Below, piece by piece: positions 1-10,802 of a stretch of 64,000 nt of DNA (its first letter is position 1; each line of letters starts with the position of its first letter). Below the pieces are notes generated by a model, which worked only from the letters and a program-made list of their open reading frames with translations, was not told where the DNA came from and did no database searches. The position numbers were made by a program, and so were the translations under genes. Location of the stretch: assembly GCF_019649055.1 (NCBI RefSeq), contig NW_026570266.1, positions 496,001 to 560,000 of the forward strand, read 5' to 3'. Source of the stretch: Paramacrobiotus metropolitanus (Eukaryota; Tardigrada; Eutardigrada; Parachela; Macrobiotidae).

Positions 1-405
1 TCGGCGATTTTCAACCGTGCCACGTTCAAAAGTCTACCATGTGCGCGAATCGCTGTCGTTCACGTTAACGCAACTACTGTTGCTTGACTGTTGCGGCTTT
101 CGGTACATTTTGTTCTGAGCAACTCTATGCATTATTTTTTGCAACGGCAGTAGAACGGTTACCGTAATTCGTACGCTGATTCCACCGCTTATTCGTACGT
201 TACCAACGATAAAACGAACGCTCCGTGTGCTGCCAGGTACGGCGCAATTATTTAAAAAGAGCGAGTCGTATGGTTTTGGCATTCATAAGCGCTAAAACCA
301 TTCATCCCGGTTGATATCATAGTGCGGCGTAAAGATAACTGAACGGTGCTAGAGAAATTCTCCTGTATCGGTAGTGTCAAGTTCTCTATCTTATATACTA
401 GCACG

Positions 406-1881
406 ATGGACCTTAAGATCAATATGGAATCCCCATCTTTTGATGCAAAGGACGAACATCTAACTGCTACACCAGTGCACGGTAACATAGCCAACATTCG
501 CTTTAAGAAATGGAAGGAATCCCTCCAGAGGTTACTCGAACGGTTAAGGAATATTATTGTTGGCCAACTGGAAAAGTGTCGCCGGCTTGGTGTGGGTGCT
601 GCCACCTTCTGGTCTACCTGCGGAATTTATTCCTGAGACTTTTCCGCAGACCGATGATGCTGACCTGGAGGGATATTAGCATTAGACTTTTTTTCTGTGC
701 GTGGTACGCAGGTTTCACTTACTTGGCAATATATCTGGCACACAAGCGTGACAAGCATGACGACAGCTCTCTGATTGTAATTTTGGCGTTGGTTTCTCCT
801 TACTTGTTTTACGTGGGGTTCATTCTGTGCAACTCACCCACCACAGTCCTCGACGTTCTTCAGGATTTCGTGGTTGTATCACCTTCTTAGTTGTACGCAA
901 ATATCGAGAAGGCTCGCTCAGGTACATCTTATTGTGAAAAAATAAATTCGGGCCGAAACAATTGAGAGGCTTCGTATTAGCGGTTACTGTGGTGCCAAGT
1001 CGAAACAGCACCCGCCCGTACAGTGAGTTACATGCTAAACGGATACGACTCACTGTAAAAAAAAGTTCTGTTTCGACTTGGCACCACAGTACTATTTATT
1101 GCCGATATCAACAAGCTTAAATTGCTATACACTCTGTAATTAATGTTAACTGATTTTCATTGTTTTTTAACAGGAAGAACAAAACTGATATTGAGCCCCG
1201 TATAAAAATTGCTTGCGTTTCGACACTTTGATCTGTGTGAATATCGATAGACCTTACGGTTTTAAATGACACTGTACTTACTGCAATAATTCGACTTGCT
1301 GCGTATTCTAACGTCGAAAAAAAGCGTGCATGAGTATTCGCTTATTTCAATATTTATCAATTTCAGGCCAGCCTTGGCTCGGCTGGGAGATGGATTGCCA
1401 CCATACGGTAAACGACGGAACCGAATATGGGTTAATTTGTACGACATGGAGCGGTAAAGAGGAATTCAAATGTGTTGATGTTAAGGAGATATCCGCTTCG
1501 CGGCTTCCAAGCATCGATGAACTCAACACCCTAAAGGTTACCTTAATTCAAATGTCGAAGACATTCATCTTTGCCGATAGCATAACGGGGAAAGAGTTCC
1601 AAAGGAAGAAACAAAACTTCCAAGAAGCCAACCGCTGCCGCGATGAAAATTATAACTTAAAAACCATTTTTAATCTTCCCGGATTCCAGGAGACAATGAT
1701 AGTTTCAACGGATACTACGTTAACTCGACCGTTCTTTTTCCGCAGCTGGTTGTATGTTTTAGCAGTTTTCTTGTTTCTGGATATGCCTTATCTGTACATC
1801 TGCAGTCTGTACTGGTCCAAAATTGTTAGGTACAGCTTCATAATACAGTTTGGGAAGCCGCTGGACATGCCGGCTCAATAA
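406..1881 (+). pseudogene. TMEM151-like membrane protein, copy A (broken exon 1, intact exon 2)
   Basis: Two exons: 406-921 and 1367-1881, joined in phase 1 (Ser-G|GT donor at 922; TTTCAG acceptor before 1367). Exon 1 holds a charged N-terminal stretch, then two hydrophobic segments (about 655-740 and 775-835). Exon 2 reads GQPWLGWEMDC, a TWSGKEEFKC motif, FADS, LPGFQETMIVS, a third hydrophobic segment (WLYVLAVFLFLDMPYLYIC) and IIQFGKPLD. This order, and the phrases W-x-M-x-C-x-H, SK-x-F-x-FA and Y-x-x-x-x-x-FGKPL, resemble the TMEM151 family of multi-pass membrane proteins; that naming is from memory. Exon 1 is broken twice: a one-base shift near 600-605, and a TAG at 888-890 where paralogues have Asp or Glu (SPS-stop-LYANIE). 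Exon 2 is fully open. Either this is a young pseudogene or the assembly has errors. A polyadenylation-type AATAAA lies at 2186-2191. Confidence 0.62.
987..1089. mobile_element. 103-bp MITE with perfect terminal inverted repeats, TA target site
   Basis: The left end (from CTGTGGTGCCAAGTCGAAAC) is the exact reverse complement of the right end at about 1068-1089, giving arms of about 22 bp. A second inverted pair lies inside (1019-1028 and 1048-1057). TA flanks both ends, as for Tc1/mariner-derived MITEs. It sits in the intron of copy A and is too small to encode a transposase. Confidence 0.75.
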
Positions 1882-3245
1882 TCTCCGACGGCGACCGTCG
1901 CTTATTGTGCCAAACTTGGTTACTAATTTGTTGCCGGCAGTTGTTCTTTTTGAATTAAACGCGAATAGAAAACTGTTCTATGACTGATAATTAATTCAAA
2001 CCATTGCTGTATATGTGTTAAAACGCATTTAGGAGAACCGAAGCTCATTAAAAATTTGAGATTTCTGAAAAGTGCCCATGACAGAACCGCATATGTTTTA
2101 TTGAAAACTGTTCTATTGAAACGGTGTTCACAAAACATGGGAGTTTTTGCATATCGTGTTGTCTGGTGTCATTTAAATATTAAACAATAAACTCAAATAG
2201 TGTATCGTACGTTGCAGCGCCTCTTCCGTTCCAACCGTTAACGATGAAATTACTGTACATAGCTCCTCAACGCTGTATTCAATCGTGCATGTTCAAAAAC
2301 ACATCACAGGCTGAATACTGCAGTTCATTCTAAGAAAAGTGTTACTAGCATGTTTTTCGCTTCATTTAATTTCTACCCACCCACTGCCAACTTTATGCCG
2401 TGCAAAGGGCCAGTTTCCGTAATAAAGCTACCTAGTACGTTGCAGCGGCAACGCTTGTTTTTGAATTGAAAAAAACAAGTGTTGCCGCTGCAACGACCCT
2501 TTAAATTATCCAGGTACATCGGTATGTTTATTGTCTTTGAGACATATAGTATGAGTCACATCTTTGATGCATTCACTCGTCGTGAAGAGGAAGCGTCTAG
2601 AATAATGGAAATATTCTAGTGAAGTCGCTTACAACGATCTGTATGGATGAGAAGATTGCTCAAATAAATCCTGCCCCAGCGCACGGTTTGATGGAAAGGA
2701 GGACAACTTTTGCCGAAAGGTGAAGGATCTCAAAGAATTTCTGTACGATAAATGCAGCAAACTTATGCATTCCTTTACGCCTTAAAAATCGTACTTTAAT
2801 AATTCTATATTAAATCTACTGACTTATTTTTGACACGACGGTACCCATTCATTGTGACCACGTCGGGCTTTATACTTTATTAACTGTTTCACCAAAGCCA
2901 TCACTAGATCCTTATTCTGCTAATTGCATACTTTTTTCAAACTTGTGCCAGCGACACCATTTACTAACTGCTGTTAAGTTTCTCCTTGTGTGTAACAGAA
3001 TTGCGCTTGGTGCACCATCTTTGACGATAGCTGTGAGCGCAGGCTCAATAGGGGTGCAGCATATTACGGCACATTATAATTAAGCAACCAAGTACTCGTA
3101 CTACAGATGTCTGTACATGCATATATATAGTGGTGTTACGTGTATGGTCTGCGAGCTGCTACGCAAATATACTAAGTTTTTTTTGCTAATGCCGCTACCA
3201 GTCATAAAAATATGTTTCATTCTCCCTCCTGGAAATACTCTGTAG
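1882..3245. other. Spacer with possible 5' remnant of copy B exon 1
   Basis: No convincing gene. At 2643-2790 a short open stretch starting MDEKIAQINPAPAHG resembles the N-terminal part of copy A exon 1 (AKDEHLTATPVHG) and precedes the lone exon 2 at 3246. It soon hits a stop and no membrane segments follow. The rest is AT-rich and apart from one hairpin is unremarkable. Confidence 0.35.
2438..2495. repeat. Long hairpin, 25-bp arms
   Basis: Arm 2438-2462 pairs with 2471-2495 with a single G-T mismatch, leaving an 8-base A/T-rich loop. It starts CGTTGCAGCGGCAACGC. Partial similarity to CGTTGCAGCGCC at 2211 suggests a dispersed repeat. No clear target duplication is visible. Confidence 0.7.
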
Positions 3246-3805
3246 ATAATTGGTTGAAAAACTGGACGATGGAATGCTACCATATGGAGTGCGTGGACGG
3301 ATGGATTAGAAGAAGCACTACATGGAGCGGTGAAGAGCAGTTCAATTGCACAAAAATCAAGGACATTTCCGCTCCGTCACCCCTTGCTACTACCGATGAA
3401 CTGAATTCCCGGAAGGTGATTTTGGTTCACTTCTCGAAAGAGTTTGCCATCGCCGATGGCGAGACTGCTGACGCGTTCTTCTTGAGCAAACAAATTTTTC
3501 GGGAGGTTAATCGCGGTCGCGATGCCCTGTACGAGTATGGCATGAAGACAGTTTCCAAACTTCCCGAATTCCAGGAGATAATGATAGTATCATCGGATCC
3601 CACGTTAAAAGAGCCGTTCCTGTTCTGCAGTTGGTTGTACTGGTTGGCGATGTGCTTGTTTATGGATCTGCCTTATTTGTACCTTTGCAACCTATACTGG
3701 TCAAAGGTTACCGAGTACAAAGTGATCAAACAGTTGGGAACACCGGTTAACCAGTGGACTTGGCTGATACATCTTCATTTTCGACTTCGCAACCTTTTTT
3801 CGTAA
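3246..3805 (+). pseudogene. TMEM151-like, copy B (exon 2 only)
   Basis: An open exon with the family acceptor (CTCTGTAG before 3246) and the same entry phase as the other copies. It starts DNWLKNWTMECYHME where others have PWLGW-x-MDCYH, then TTWSGEEQFNC, IKDISAPSP, LPEFQEIMIVSSDPTL, the membrane segment WLYWLAMCLFMDLPYLYLC and VIKQLGTPV. The usual end (PLDxPA) is replaced by a 20-residue tail, perhaps a read-through. No matching exon 1 with its two membrane segments is found upstream, so the gene looks truncated, although the exon has kept its reading frame over about 185 codons. Confidence 0.58.
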
Positions 3806-4526
3806 ATCGGTCTGCCAGGAATAGAAAATCTTGTTCCTTACGGTGCACCAATAATTTCTTGTGCCGGCATTATGCTCGCAGTATGCGCACGATTACCTAC
3901 AAAATTTCGATGATGCAACCATTTAAAGAAGCCTCTACACCGCACCGTAACGCGGCCAATACCCACTAACAAAATGGACCCGAGTATCAAAAAAACCCTT
4001 TGGTTGATTAGCCAATACAGATAATTCTTCCGGGGCCCGCCGTTACTACCCTGGTGGGAGATTGTCGTGAGCTTAGTCCTCTATGATTATCATGTACGTA
4101 CAGTGTATGATTATCAACGGCTTGCACCGCTTGCACCACAATATTGCACAGAAATACAGCAGCATGGTTCTTGAATCTTGATGTTCCATTTAACGTGTGC
4201 GTTCCCCCGTGGGAGGAGGCATCTGCCGGGCATGACACTGGTGCACCGTGATCAGGCGGCTGTAGTACATACCTGTCTTTGGGACAGGTGTTGTCGAACT
4301 CATTAAAAAAGGGCGCTTTTGCGCGGGTGTCGAACTCGTTGAAAGAGGGCGCTATTGCAAAGAACTTCCGGCAAATAACCATAGAAGTATAAAATATAAA
4401 TAGAAACGAGATTTGTCTGAAGCTGTAGCTGACCAGGTCTTTTTTATTTTTGTTTTGTTGGGCAGTGTGCTCTTGAAACTCGATCGGGGTTATCGCATTT
4501 GGTAGTGCGTTCACGTTTGTATTTTT
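3806..4526. other. Spacer with a short imperfect tandem duplication
   Basis: A minus-strand open frame (4008-4514) has no recognisable domain and is probably chance. It contains an imperfect duplication at about 4285-4360 (TGTCGAACTC, then AAAGAGGGCGCT twice). I see no gene. Confidence 0.4.
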
Positions 4527-6036
4527 TAAGGCTAAGGCTATTTTGCCGCAGTAGGAACAATATGCGGCACTATAGCTGGTTGACTATTTTGCCGCACACT
4601 GCGGCTCAGTAGCCATAGGCTATTTTGCCGCAGTTCGAGCGGCAAGGTAGCTGGTTAGCTATTTTGCCGCAGATTGCGGATCGGTAGTTTTTCGTCACTT
4701 GGTAACCCATTTTGTCACAGCTCGCGATTCCTTGGTAAAACCAACTGAATCTACGCTGTTACTAATTTTGGATATTTGAATCTTTGGATATTTAGGATGA
4801 TTGTTGTACTCGCACAAATTTGCCCTCTTGACGGTAGAAAAAATTAATAAGAGGCGCATCAACGGCTTGCCGTGCACATTCGCGCGCAGCGTGCTGTAAA
4901 GAGTAGTAAGTGGATGCTATCTGCTGCCATTTTGATACGACAAATTTCTTATAACAGCTGGTAAGTGAATAGTACTAAATTCCTCCTAGCAGTTTTACCG
5001 AAACCGGCATCGGTGGGGCGGGCTTAAATAATTGTTTTAAGAAATAAAATGCATATGGCAGAGTTTCCGAACATGTTCACCCATATTTTTATCAAAGAAG
5101 CAGCGGCAATGCGCTGCACACAAGAAAAGGCTTTACATCTGCAGACTTTAGGAATCGCATTGCGCGCACACACACACAGGTGCATTACATCTTTGCGTAA
5201 TGACTGTGCTATCTACGCCAGGAGAGGGCAGACTTGGGCCCGCGTGCCCGTCAGCTGTACTGGTTTAGACTGGGAAAATTTGTTGTTTTGAGGATGATCA
5301 TAAGGAATCAGACCAGATCACACCTGAGTGTCACCGCAGAAATGCTTTGTTTAGCATGTTATTTGCCGCTTTGATATAGCCTTGCTCCCCACTCTTCGGT
5401 GTACAGTGTATGCCGCTGTATAATATACTATAACTTTCACTGGCGGTTGTTTTCAGTTCTTCGTTCCAGTGAGCCGGCCAGCAATACATGTACACGTCAA
5501 TAAATTTAATTTTTGTTGTACATAATAAATTGGCATCGACAAAATTTCTTTCTTACTATTGACCTAAGAAAACTTCTTTCTTCTAAAACTTCTTTCTTAC
5601 TTTTGGCCACATAAAAGTCCTTTCTTCCAAAAGTTCTTTCTTACTTTTGACATTGGCCTTTTTGACAAGTTCCTTGTATACAGTGTTACGCGTTAATGTG
5701 TACAGTACTTACTATACTCGTAGTTATTTACTGTTGCGACTTGGTGAAGACGTTACAATAAGGCGATTACAATGTCCCTGCTTTCCTTTTTCCACGGTTT
5801 TATTTTGGAAATTTTTCGAAAATTAGGTAACTACATAGTACATATTAATGTATGTGAGTTTAGTTTCATGCAAACAGCCAAAAGAGTAGTCCAGCCATCA
5901 GACGGCGGCAAAATAGCTGACAAGCTGAACACCCGCAGTTTCCGGCAAAATAGCCAACAAGCTAACTGGCCGCAGATACTGCGGCAAAATAGCAAAAGGC
6001 TATTTTGCCGCAAAAACTGCGGCAAAATAGTCACTC
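4527..6036. mobile_element. Fold-back element with CTATTTTGCCGCA arms
   Basis: The left 160 bases carry CTATTTTGCCGCA and close variants four times in forward orientation (4530-4670). The right 130 bases carry the reverse complement TGCGGCAAAATAG several times (5905-6030). The two clusters therefore form long inverted arms made of short subrepeats, typical of fold-back elements. The 1.2 kb between them has no transposase-like frame. It ends about 20 bases before the exon 1 remnant at 6058, so its insertion probably removed the 5' part of that gene copy. Confidence 0.65.
5555..5655. repeat. TTCTTTCTTAC short tandem repeats
   Basis: Four irregular copies of a pyrimidine-rich TTCTTTCTTAC/TTCCAAAAG unit lie inside the fold-back element. 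Low-complexity sequence, no coding signal. Confidence 0.6.
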
Positions 6037-6057
6037 CGATTTTTTAACCCGTGGATG

Positions 6058-6163
6058 CTGTACTTGTGTTACTGTCTGAACCTCCGCAGCATCAGCGCTA
6101 TTGAAAATTTCGTTGTCCTATCGCCAGCTGCACTATACCAGATTGTCGACACCGTCCGAACGG
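6058..6163 (+). pseudogene. TMEM151-like, copy B' exon 1 remnant
   Basis: This 106-base stretch encodes the last 35 residues of a family exon 1 (LYLCYCLNLRSISAIE, then NFVVLSPAALYQIVDTVRTG) and ends at a phase-1 donor (G|GTATGT at 6164), exactly as in the other copies. The upstream part, including the first membrane segment, is missing and the fold-back element ends just before it. The partner exon 2 is at 8035-9445. Strong by homology to the neighbours, with no stops in what remains. Confidence 0.65.
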
Positions 6164-6668
6164 GTATGTAAGTGTTTTAAATGCCCTTTCATTCGCTTTC
6201 CGTAATGTACGAGTATAATACCGGATATTAGGTTATTTGGTACATAACTACATTCGCTCTGCCGCGTGCGTATACCGTACAGTAATTATCGAGTTTGCCC
6301 CTCTCCTGGCTAACAGTTGAATACATGCATCGGGATGCTGTTGGATCATTTTCACAGCTCAGTAGTTGTCGCACAATTTAGCTTAGTCTGTTCTCAACAC
6401 ACCGTCAAAGAACCTGTTGACACCATGCAAGATATTGTATTATGCATAACTATCCACCTTACAGGGACTTCATAAAATAAAGATGTTAACACTCATAGCC
6501 GATAGCGCCATGCGTACCGATGGATATCTGTCAAGCATCATTTTTTGAACTCCAGTGAAACTACCGTACAAGCCCGTCCTGCTTCCCTTTGACCGCTGCA
6601 TGCGCGACGCAGTGAATAGCGCACAGTAAGGCTACATTTTATCTACTCTACGAATAGGTGGCTTTATT
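6164..6668. other. Intron of copy B' (5' part)
   Basis: No coding signal, RNA gene or repeat is recognised; it lies in the presumed intron of copy B' ahead of a retroelement fragment. Confidence 0.4.
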
Positions 6669-7440
6669 TCAAACTTGTACAAGCAAATGCCATTTACACT
6701 TAAACTCAAATATCGAATAGCTAGAACAATAAAACAACTCTTCAAGCTCTTTTGAACAACCAACAGTTCCCAGGACAGAAGCGGCATTTCCACGCTGAAT
6801 TTCAACACTAATACGCTGCCACAAAAAGTCAGTAGCGCGCACTTCTCCTGTTTGACCTTTTATGCGTCGACCAACTTCATTTATGAACTGACGGGTACTG
6901 GCGCCGCAACTTCCCATAGTCTCCAAGGACACCGGTTGGAAAAAATAACGATCAGTCAGTTCCTCGTAATTGCGCCTCTTTCGCTCTTCCGCGTCTTCTG
7001 CTGCCGAACCCGCTGCTTCTGATGAGCCGGCGATGTACGATATAGCAAATGTGTCGCACACCGTCACATCCCAAATCAAAGGGAGACCGTTCTTCCAAGG
7101 AAAAAAAGACAAACCGTCTGGGCGCTTCCCATTTGACCTGCACAGTCCAGGAGGCTCCAAAATAGTCGGACTTTGCCGATCCCAGGCTGCGCTGAATAAG
7201 GCTGTTCTGCTTGCGTGACGCCTGAATCTTCCCTGACTTTTAAACATGACAAACCATGCAAACCTTGCATGTCAACTGTTTCACCGCATCGACACTTGTG
7301 CTGCTTACAAATCGGAGCTCCCATACGTAAAGCTACTCTACAGTCTACACTGGATGCATTGGCGTAGAGCACACAATCTGAATTGTCATTTATTACCTGT
7401 GGTACAACGGTTATGCAACAGCTTAAAACAACACAATTTT
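6669..7440 (-). pseudogene. Retroelement C-terminal fragment (zinc motif plus nuclease-like domain)
   Basis: Two minus-strand frames, overlapping near 7200, together make one degraded domain. It reads VALRMGAPICKQHKCRCG, GLHGLSC (a Cys/His cluster), then EPPGLCRSNGKRPDG, PWKNGLPLIWDVTVCDTFA, ETMGSCG, IQRGNAASVLGT. I recognise this as the conserved tail found downstream of reverse transcriptase in invertebrate retroelement-derived proteins; the RPDG...WD-x-T pattern looks like a PD-(D/E)XK-type nuclease fold, which is inference. The reverse transcriptase itself is absent. At least one frameshift separates the cysteine part from the nuclease-like part. It sits in the intron of copy B', in reverse orientation. 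Confidence 0.6.
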
Positions 7441-8034
7441 ACAACATGAAAATTTCATTTAACTTTTCTGTTCTTCCATCGTTCCCAAACTGATGCAGCG
7501 TTTCCTCGTTGTATCACTAGTGACAGTCTTTGACGTTGAAATTCATGGGAACGTCTTTCGCCTGTGTGTTGCTCCAGTCGTTTGCCCACCTCTTTAATGA
7601 CGCGCACACAATCTATCTCACAGTGAGTCTGCGGCTACCTCCCATGTACCGCAGTGGCATTAACGAATACCGGTAGTAGCGTGACGTGCCGAAACGCCTT
7701 GAATGGCTCAAGCCAACGTTTTTCATATACACATCCCGGTTATAGCGGTCAAAAGGTGGCAGGATGGGCTTGTACATGTTGCCCAATGCTATGATAATAA
7801 TATTTGTATCATAGAACTTCCCAAACGACTAGTAGGTTCAAGGAGCCTGATCTGTGAGATGTAACTTTTATTGGTCAGAATTAATAACCGGTGTTAACTT
7901 CCTCGCAAGATGTTTTTCCGCATGGACGGGAAATAAATCGTGGTGTCCAAGTAATGTCTCCGTCTCGCTCTTCGGTTACTTAATATTCGTTTACTATTAA
8001 ATCCTTATTAGCAATAAACTAAGCTAGTTTCTAG
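7441..8034. other. Intron of copy B' (3' part)
   Basis: AT-rich intronic sequence with no recognisable gene; it ends at the TTTCTAG acceptor at 8034. Confidence 0.45.
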
Positions 8035-9445
8035 GCCAGCCATGGCTGGGCTGGAGAATGAAATCATTGAAATGCTACCACTACGAATTTGATGGTTCCG
8101 AGTATCACACAAGATTTGATACATGGAGCGGTGAAGAAGAATTCAGATGCACTGAAGTCAAGGACATTTCCGCTCCACTATCCCATACTATTGATCAGTT
8201 CAACTCCTTGAGAATGACGCTAATACACTTGTCGAAAGGGCAGGGGATAAAAGGTGGCACTGGCACCTGCCACTGGCAAGTGTCACCGGCAGTGGCAATT
8301 GCCACTACGCGTTCTGGCAAGCGATAAAAGGTGGCAATTGCCAAAAACAATAAAACGTCCACTTTTTCTGCAAAAAACGTCAGATTTTTTTAAATTTGGA
8401 GCAACTAATGTGATCCGGTTACCGGTATATCACTTCGACTCTTTCATTACTTGAACCTGGTTAGATCTGGTTAATTTGACAGATTTCTTAGGTTTCTTAT
8501 TCTTGCTAAGGTTTTCGGAAGTCTTCTAGGCCCTATGCTTTCTAAGAGTGTATGCTATCTATATTTCACGGTTCAGATTTGTTTCAATAAATCATGATTT
8601 TAAAACAGAAAAAAATTGCTTATAATGCGCAGCGCAGCATTAGTGTATGTAGCAGTTCTACTTAACGTCAGCGGAACTTTGATCTTTCTTCGATTTTTAA
8701 ATGACTAATCAAACCTAAAAAACTAAGAAACCTTAATTAACTACAAACCGGTACTGTCACGTTATTCATGTATCGGAACATTACCATAGGTCCATAGCCA
8801 CTGCTAGTCCCATCATCTTTACCGAAATTAATTATTTCAACTAAAGAAAACCTAGACAACTTAAAGCAAACCTTAGAAAACTAAGAAAAGTTTTAAACTA
8901 GAAGGATCCAAAAAGATTGCTGTCGACAAATACGGCAACATGGATGCTTAATGACAGCCAAACAGTTTCCGCCTTTTTTGGAGTTATTCCGGTTGAGTTC
9001 CTGTTTTGCTGGCGTGACAAAATAACCTTCCGCGAGCACTCCTGGTTTGTGGCAACTGCCACCTTTTATCGCTTGCCAGAACACGTGGTGGCAGCTGCCA
9101 CTGCCGGTGGCAGTTGCCAGTGCAGTGCCACTCTTCGCCGATCGCATGGCGGCTAAATGGTTTGTTCGGAAGGCGGGAACGTTCAAGTATCCTAACTGCC
9201 GGCGAGATACCAAGTACGACTTGAAAATGATTTTTAATATTCCTGAATACCAAGAGACGCTGATAGTGTCACGGGATTTGACACTGACCAAGCCGTTCCT
9301 GTTCCGTGTGCGGCTGTATGTGATGGCTGTATGTTTGTTCCTGGATTTGCCGTATCTGTATATTTGCAACCTGTACTGGGCAAACGTTATCACGTACAGA
9401 TTCGTTAAACAGTTTGGAAAACCGGTAGAGGTACCGGCTTTTTAA
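8035..9445 (+). pseudogene. TMEM151-like, copy B' exon 2, split by a transposon
   Basis: The exon begins at 8035 after TTTCTAG and reads QPWLGWRMKSLKCYHYE, TWSGEEEFRC, VKDISAP, LIHLSK up to 8237. Homology resumes at 9134 with FADRMAAKWF, IPEYQETLIVSRDLTLT, a membrane segment and FVKQFGKPVEVPAF, stop at 9445. The 0.9 kb between is a transposon with inverted ends. Both halves lack stops or other shifts, so the insertion may be the first inactivating event in this exon. Exon 1 is also truncated, so the copy is dead in this haplotype. Confidence 0.68.
8238..9131. mobile_element. Non-autonomous TIR element with GTGGCA/TGCCAC-rich ends, inserted in a coding exon
   Basis: The first about 105 bases (to about 8342) and the last about 95 (from about 9048) are imperfect inverted repeats built from GGCA-type words and sharing TTCTGGCAAGCGATAAAAGG. 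The left end repeats the GATAAAAGGTGGCA module twice (8245 and 8324), as if the arm had been locally duplicated. The 700-base core is AT-rich, contains CTAAGAAA-type words and has no transposase. I could not find a clean target-site duplication. The host exon resumes in the same gene on both sides. Confidence 0.7.
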
Positions 9446-10802
9446 TATCCACAGGGGACTTACGAGTATTCTTGGAAAAATGATTTGCTGAGGAAGCTAA
9501 AACCGGTCATCTTTTTGCTCAAGATGAAACTGAATTGTTTTTGTTCAAGCTGACGTCTTCGTATGCCGCTATTATGTCCACAGAACTGTGCATCGTATGT
9601 ATAATGTACGTGTTTGGCTCCATCGGTCAGTAGTTAAACTGTATATTTTCCACTGTATATTTTCCACTTCCAGTCGTGGTGTGCAAGTATTGGCTCCTTC
9701 TCGCTACTAGGTTAACTTATAAGTACTATTCAGCGTTTTCTACCTAAATCCTTATTTAAAAAAAAATGCGGCTAGAGCCGGTTTATTAGAACTTTTCACA
9801 AAGCTAGCTGTATAAACACAGCCACAAATAACGTCATCCAAACAAAAGCTGTTGAAATTAGCAGCCTTAAAGCGTCAAGCACAATGTGGCCGTATGTGCT
9901 AGCTCGCCAACGATCGATCGTGCCACATTCAAAGTATGATAACAACTGTGATGATGAGCATCGGTTGCGGTCAATGACAGAAAAAAAACAGCGTTTGGTG
10001 TTACCAAGATCACAGCAGTATGTAAGCGGTCCACCGGCACTGGCTTGTTCACTGTTTCTTCGGTATACAGTGTAGTAATGACATACGCTGATAATAATTA
10101 TGATAATTCAATAGTACCGACATCACGCACTGTGACAACAAAACTGAACGGTATCAAGGTGATTTTCCTCAAACTGTAAGCTGTTTTACGATTTAAGAAT
10201 GCGGACTGCCGCCAATAAAATCCTTATGGATCCGGCGACTTGTGAAAAGAAGGGACTGCACACAACTGCTGCGCCAGCGTATGTAACCGGCAGGAAGGTG
10301 GACTGATAGATGGTGGATGTGCAATGAAACCGCATCCACATTCTTTGCTGCGCCATGCTATAATCTACGGACTCAGCTGATAGTAGCAGTATTTTAGCTT
10401 AGAGTTCGAATTTCTGTTCTGTGACATCCTGCAGCTTCACCCACGTTTTTAAAACGACTTAGTAAAAAGCCAAAATTCTGAATAAGGTCGGTTTGATGGA
10501 ACTTTTATATGTTAGAAGCATTGTTCTGGGGAGAAACCAACCAATGCCACTCCGACACCCAAAAACCCAGCGTACCTTGATTAACCAAATGCCATTTTGT
10601 TCAGGCCCCGCTACGCTCATATAAGTGTATATCAAAACATAATTTACTTTCAAAAATTTAAATGCGCTAGGCTTAGTAATATTTCGAAAGACTGTTGCAT
10701 AAATCCCAACCAGCTACATGAACATGAACCTATCCAGCTGCTAAAGTCGCTGTTGAATAAGTCCTAAACATGCTAATTACAGGAGTTCTTGGCGGGAGGA
10801 AT
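9446..10802. other. Spacer between copy B' and the SLC17 gene
   Basis: No gene recognised. At about 10280-10330 a fragment starting CCGGCAGGAAGGTGGAC matches the tips of the large fold-back element at 52.0-54.2 kb, so a solo end or small relative of that family lies here. Confidence 0.45.

Noticed and set aside
4008-4514. Minus-strand 168-codon open frame
   Set aside because: Low-complexity composition with an internal duplication, no domain, no splice or paralogue support.
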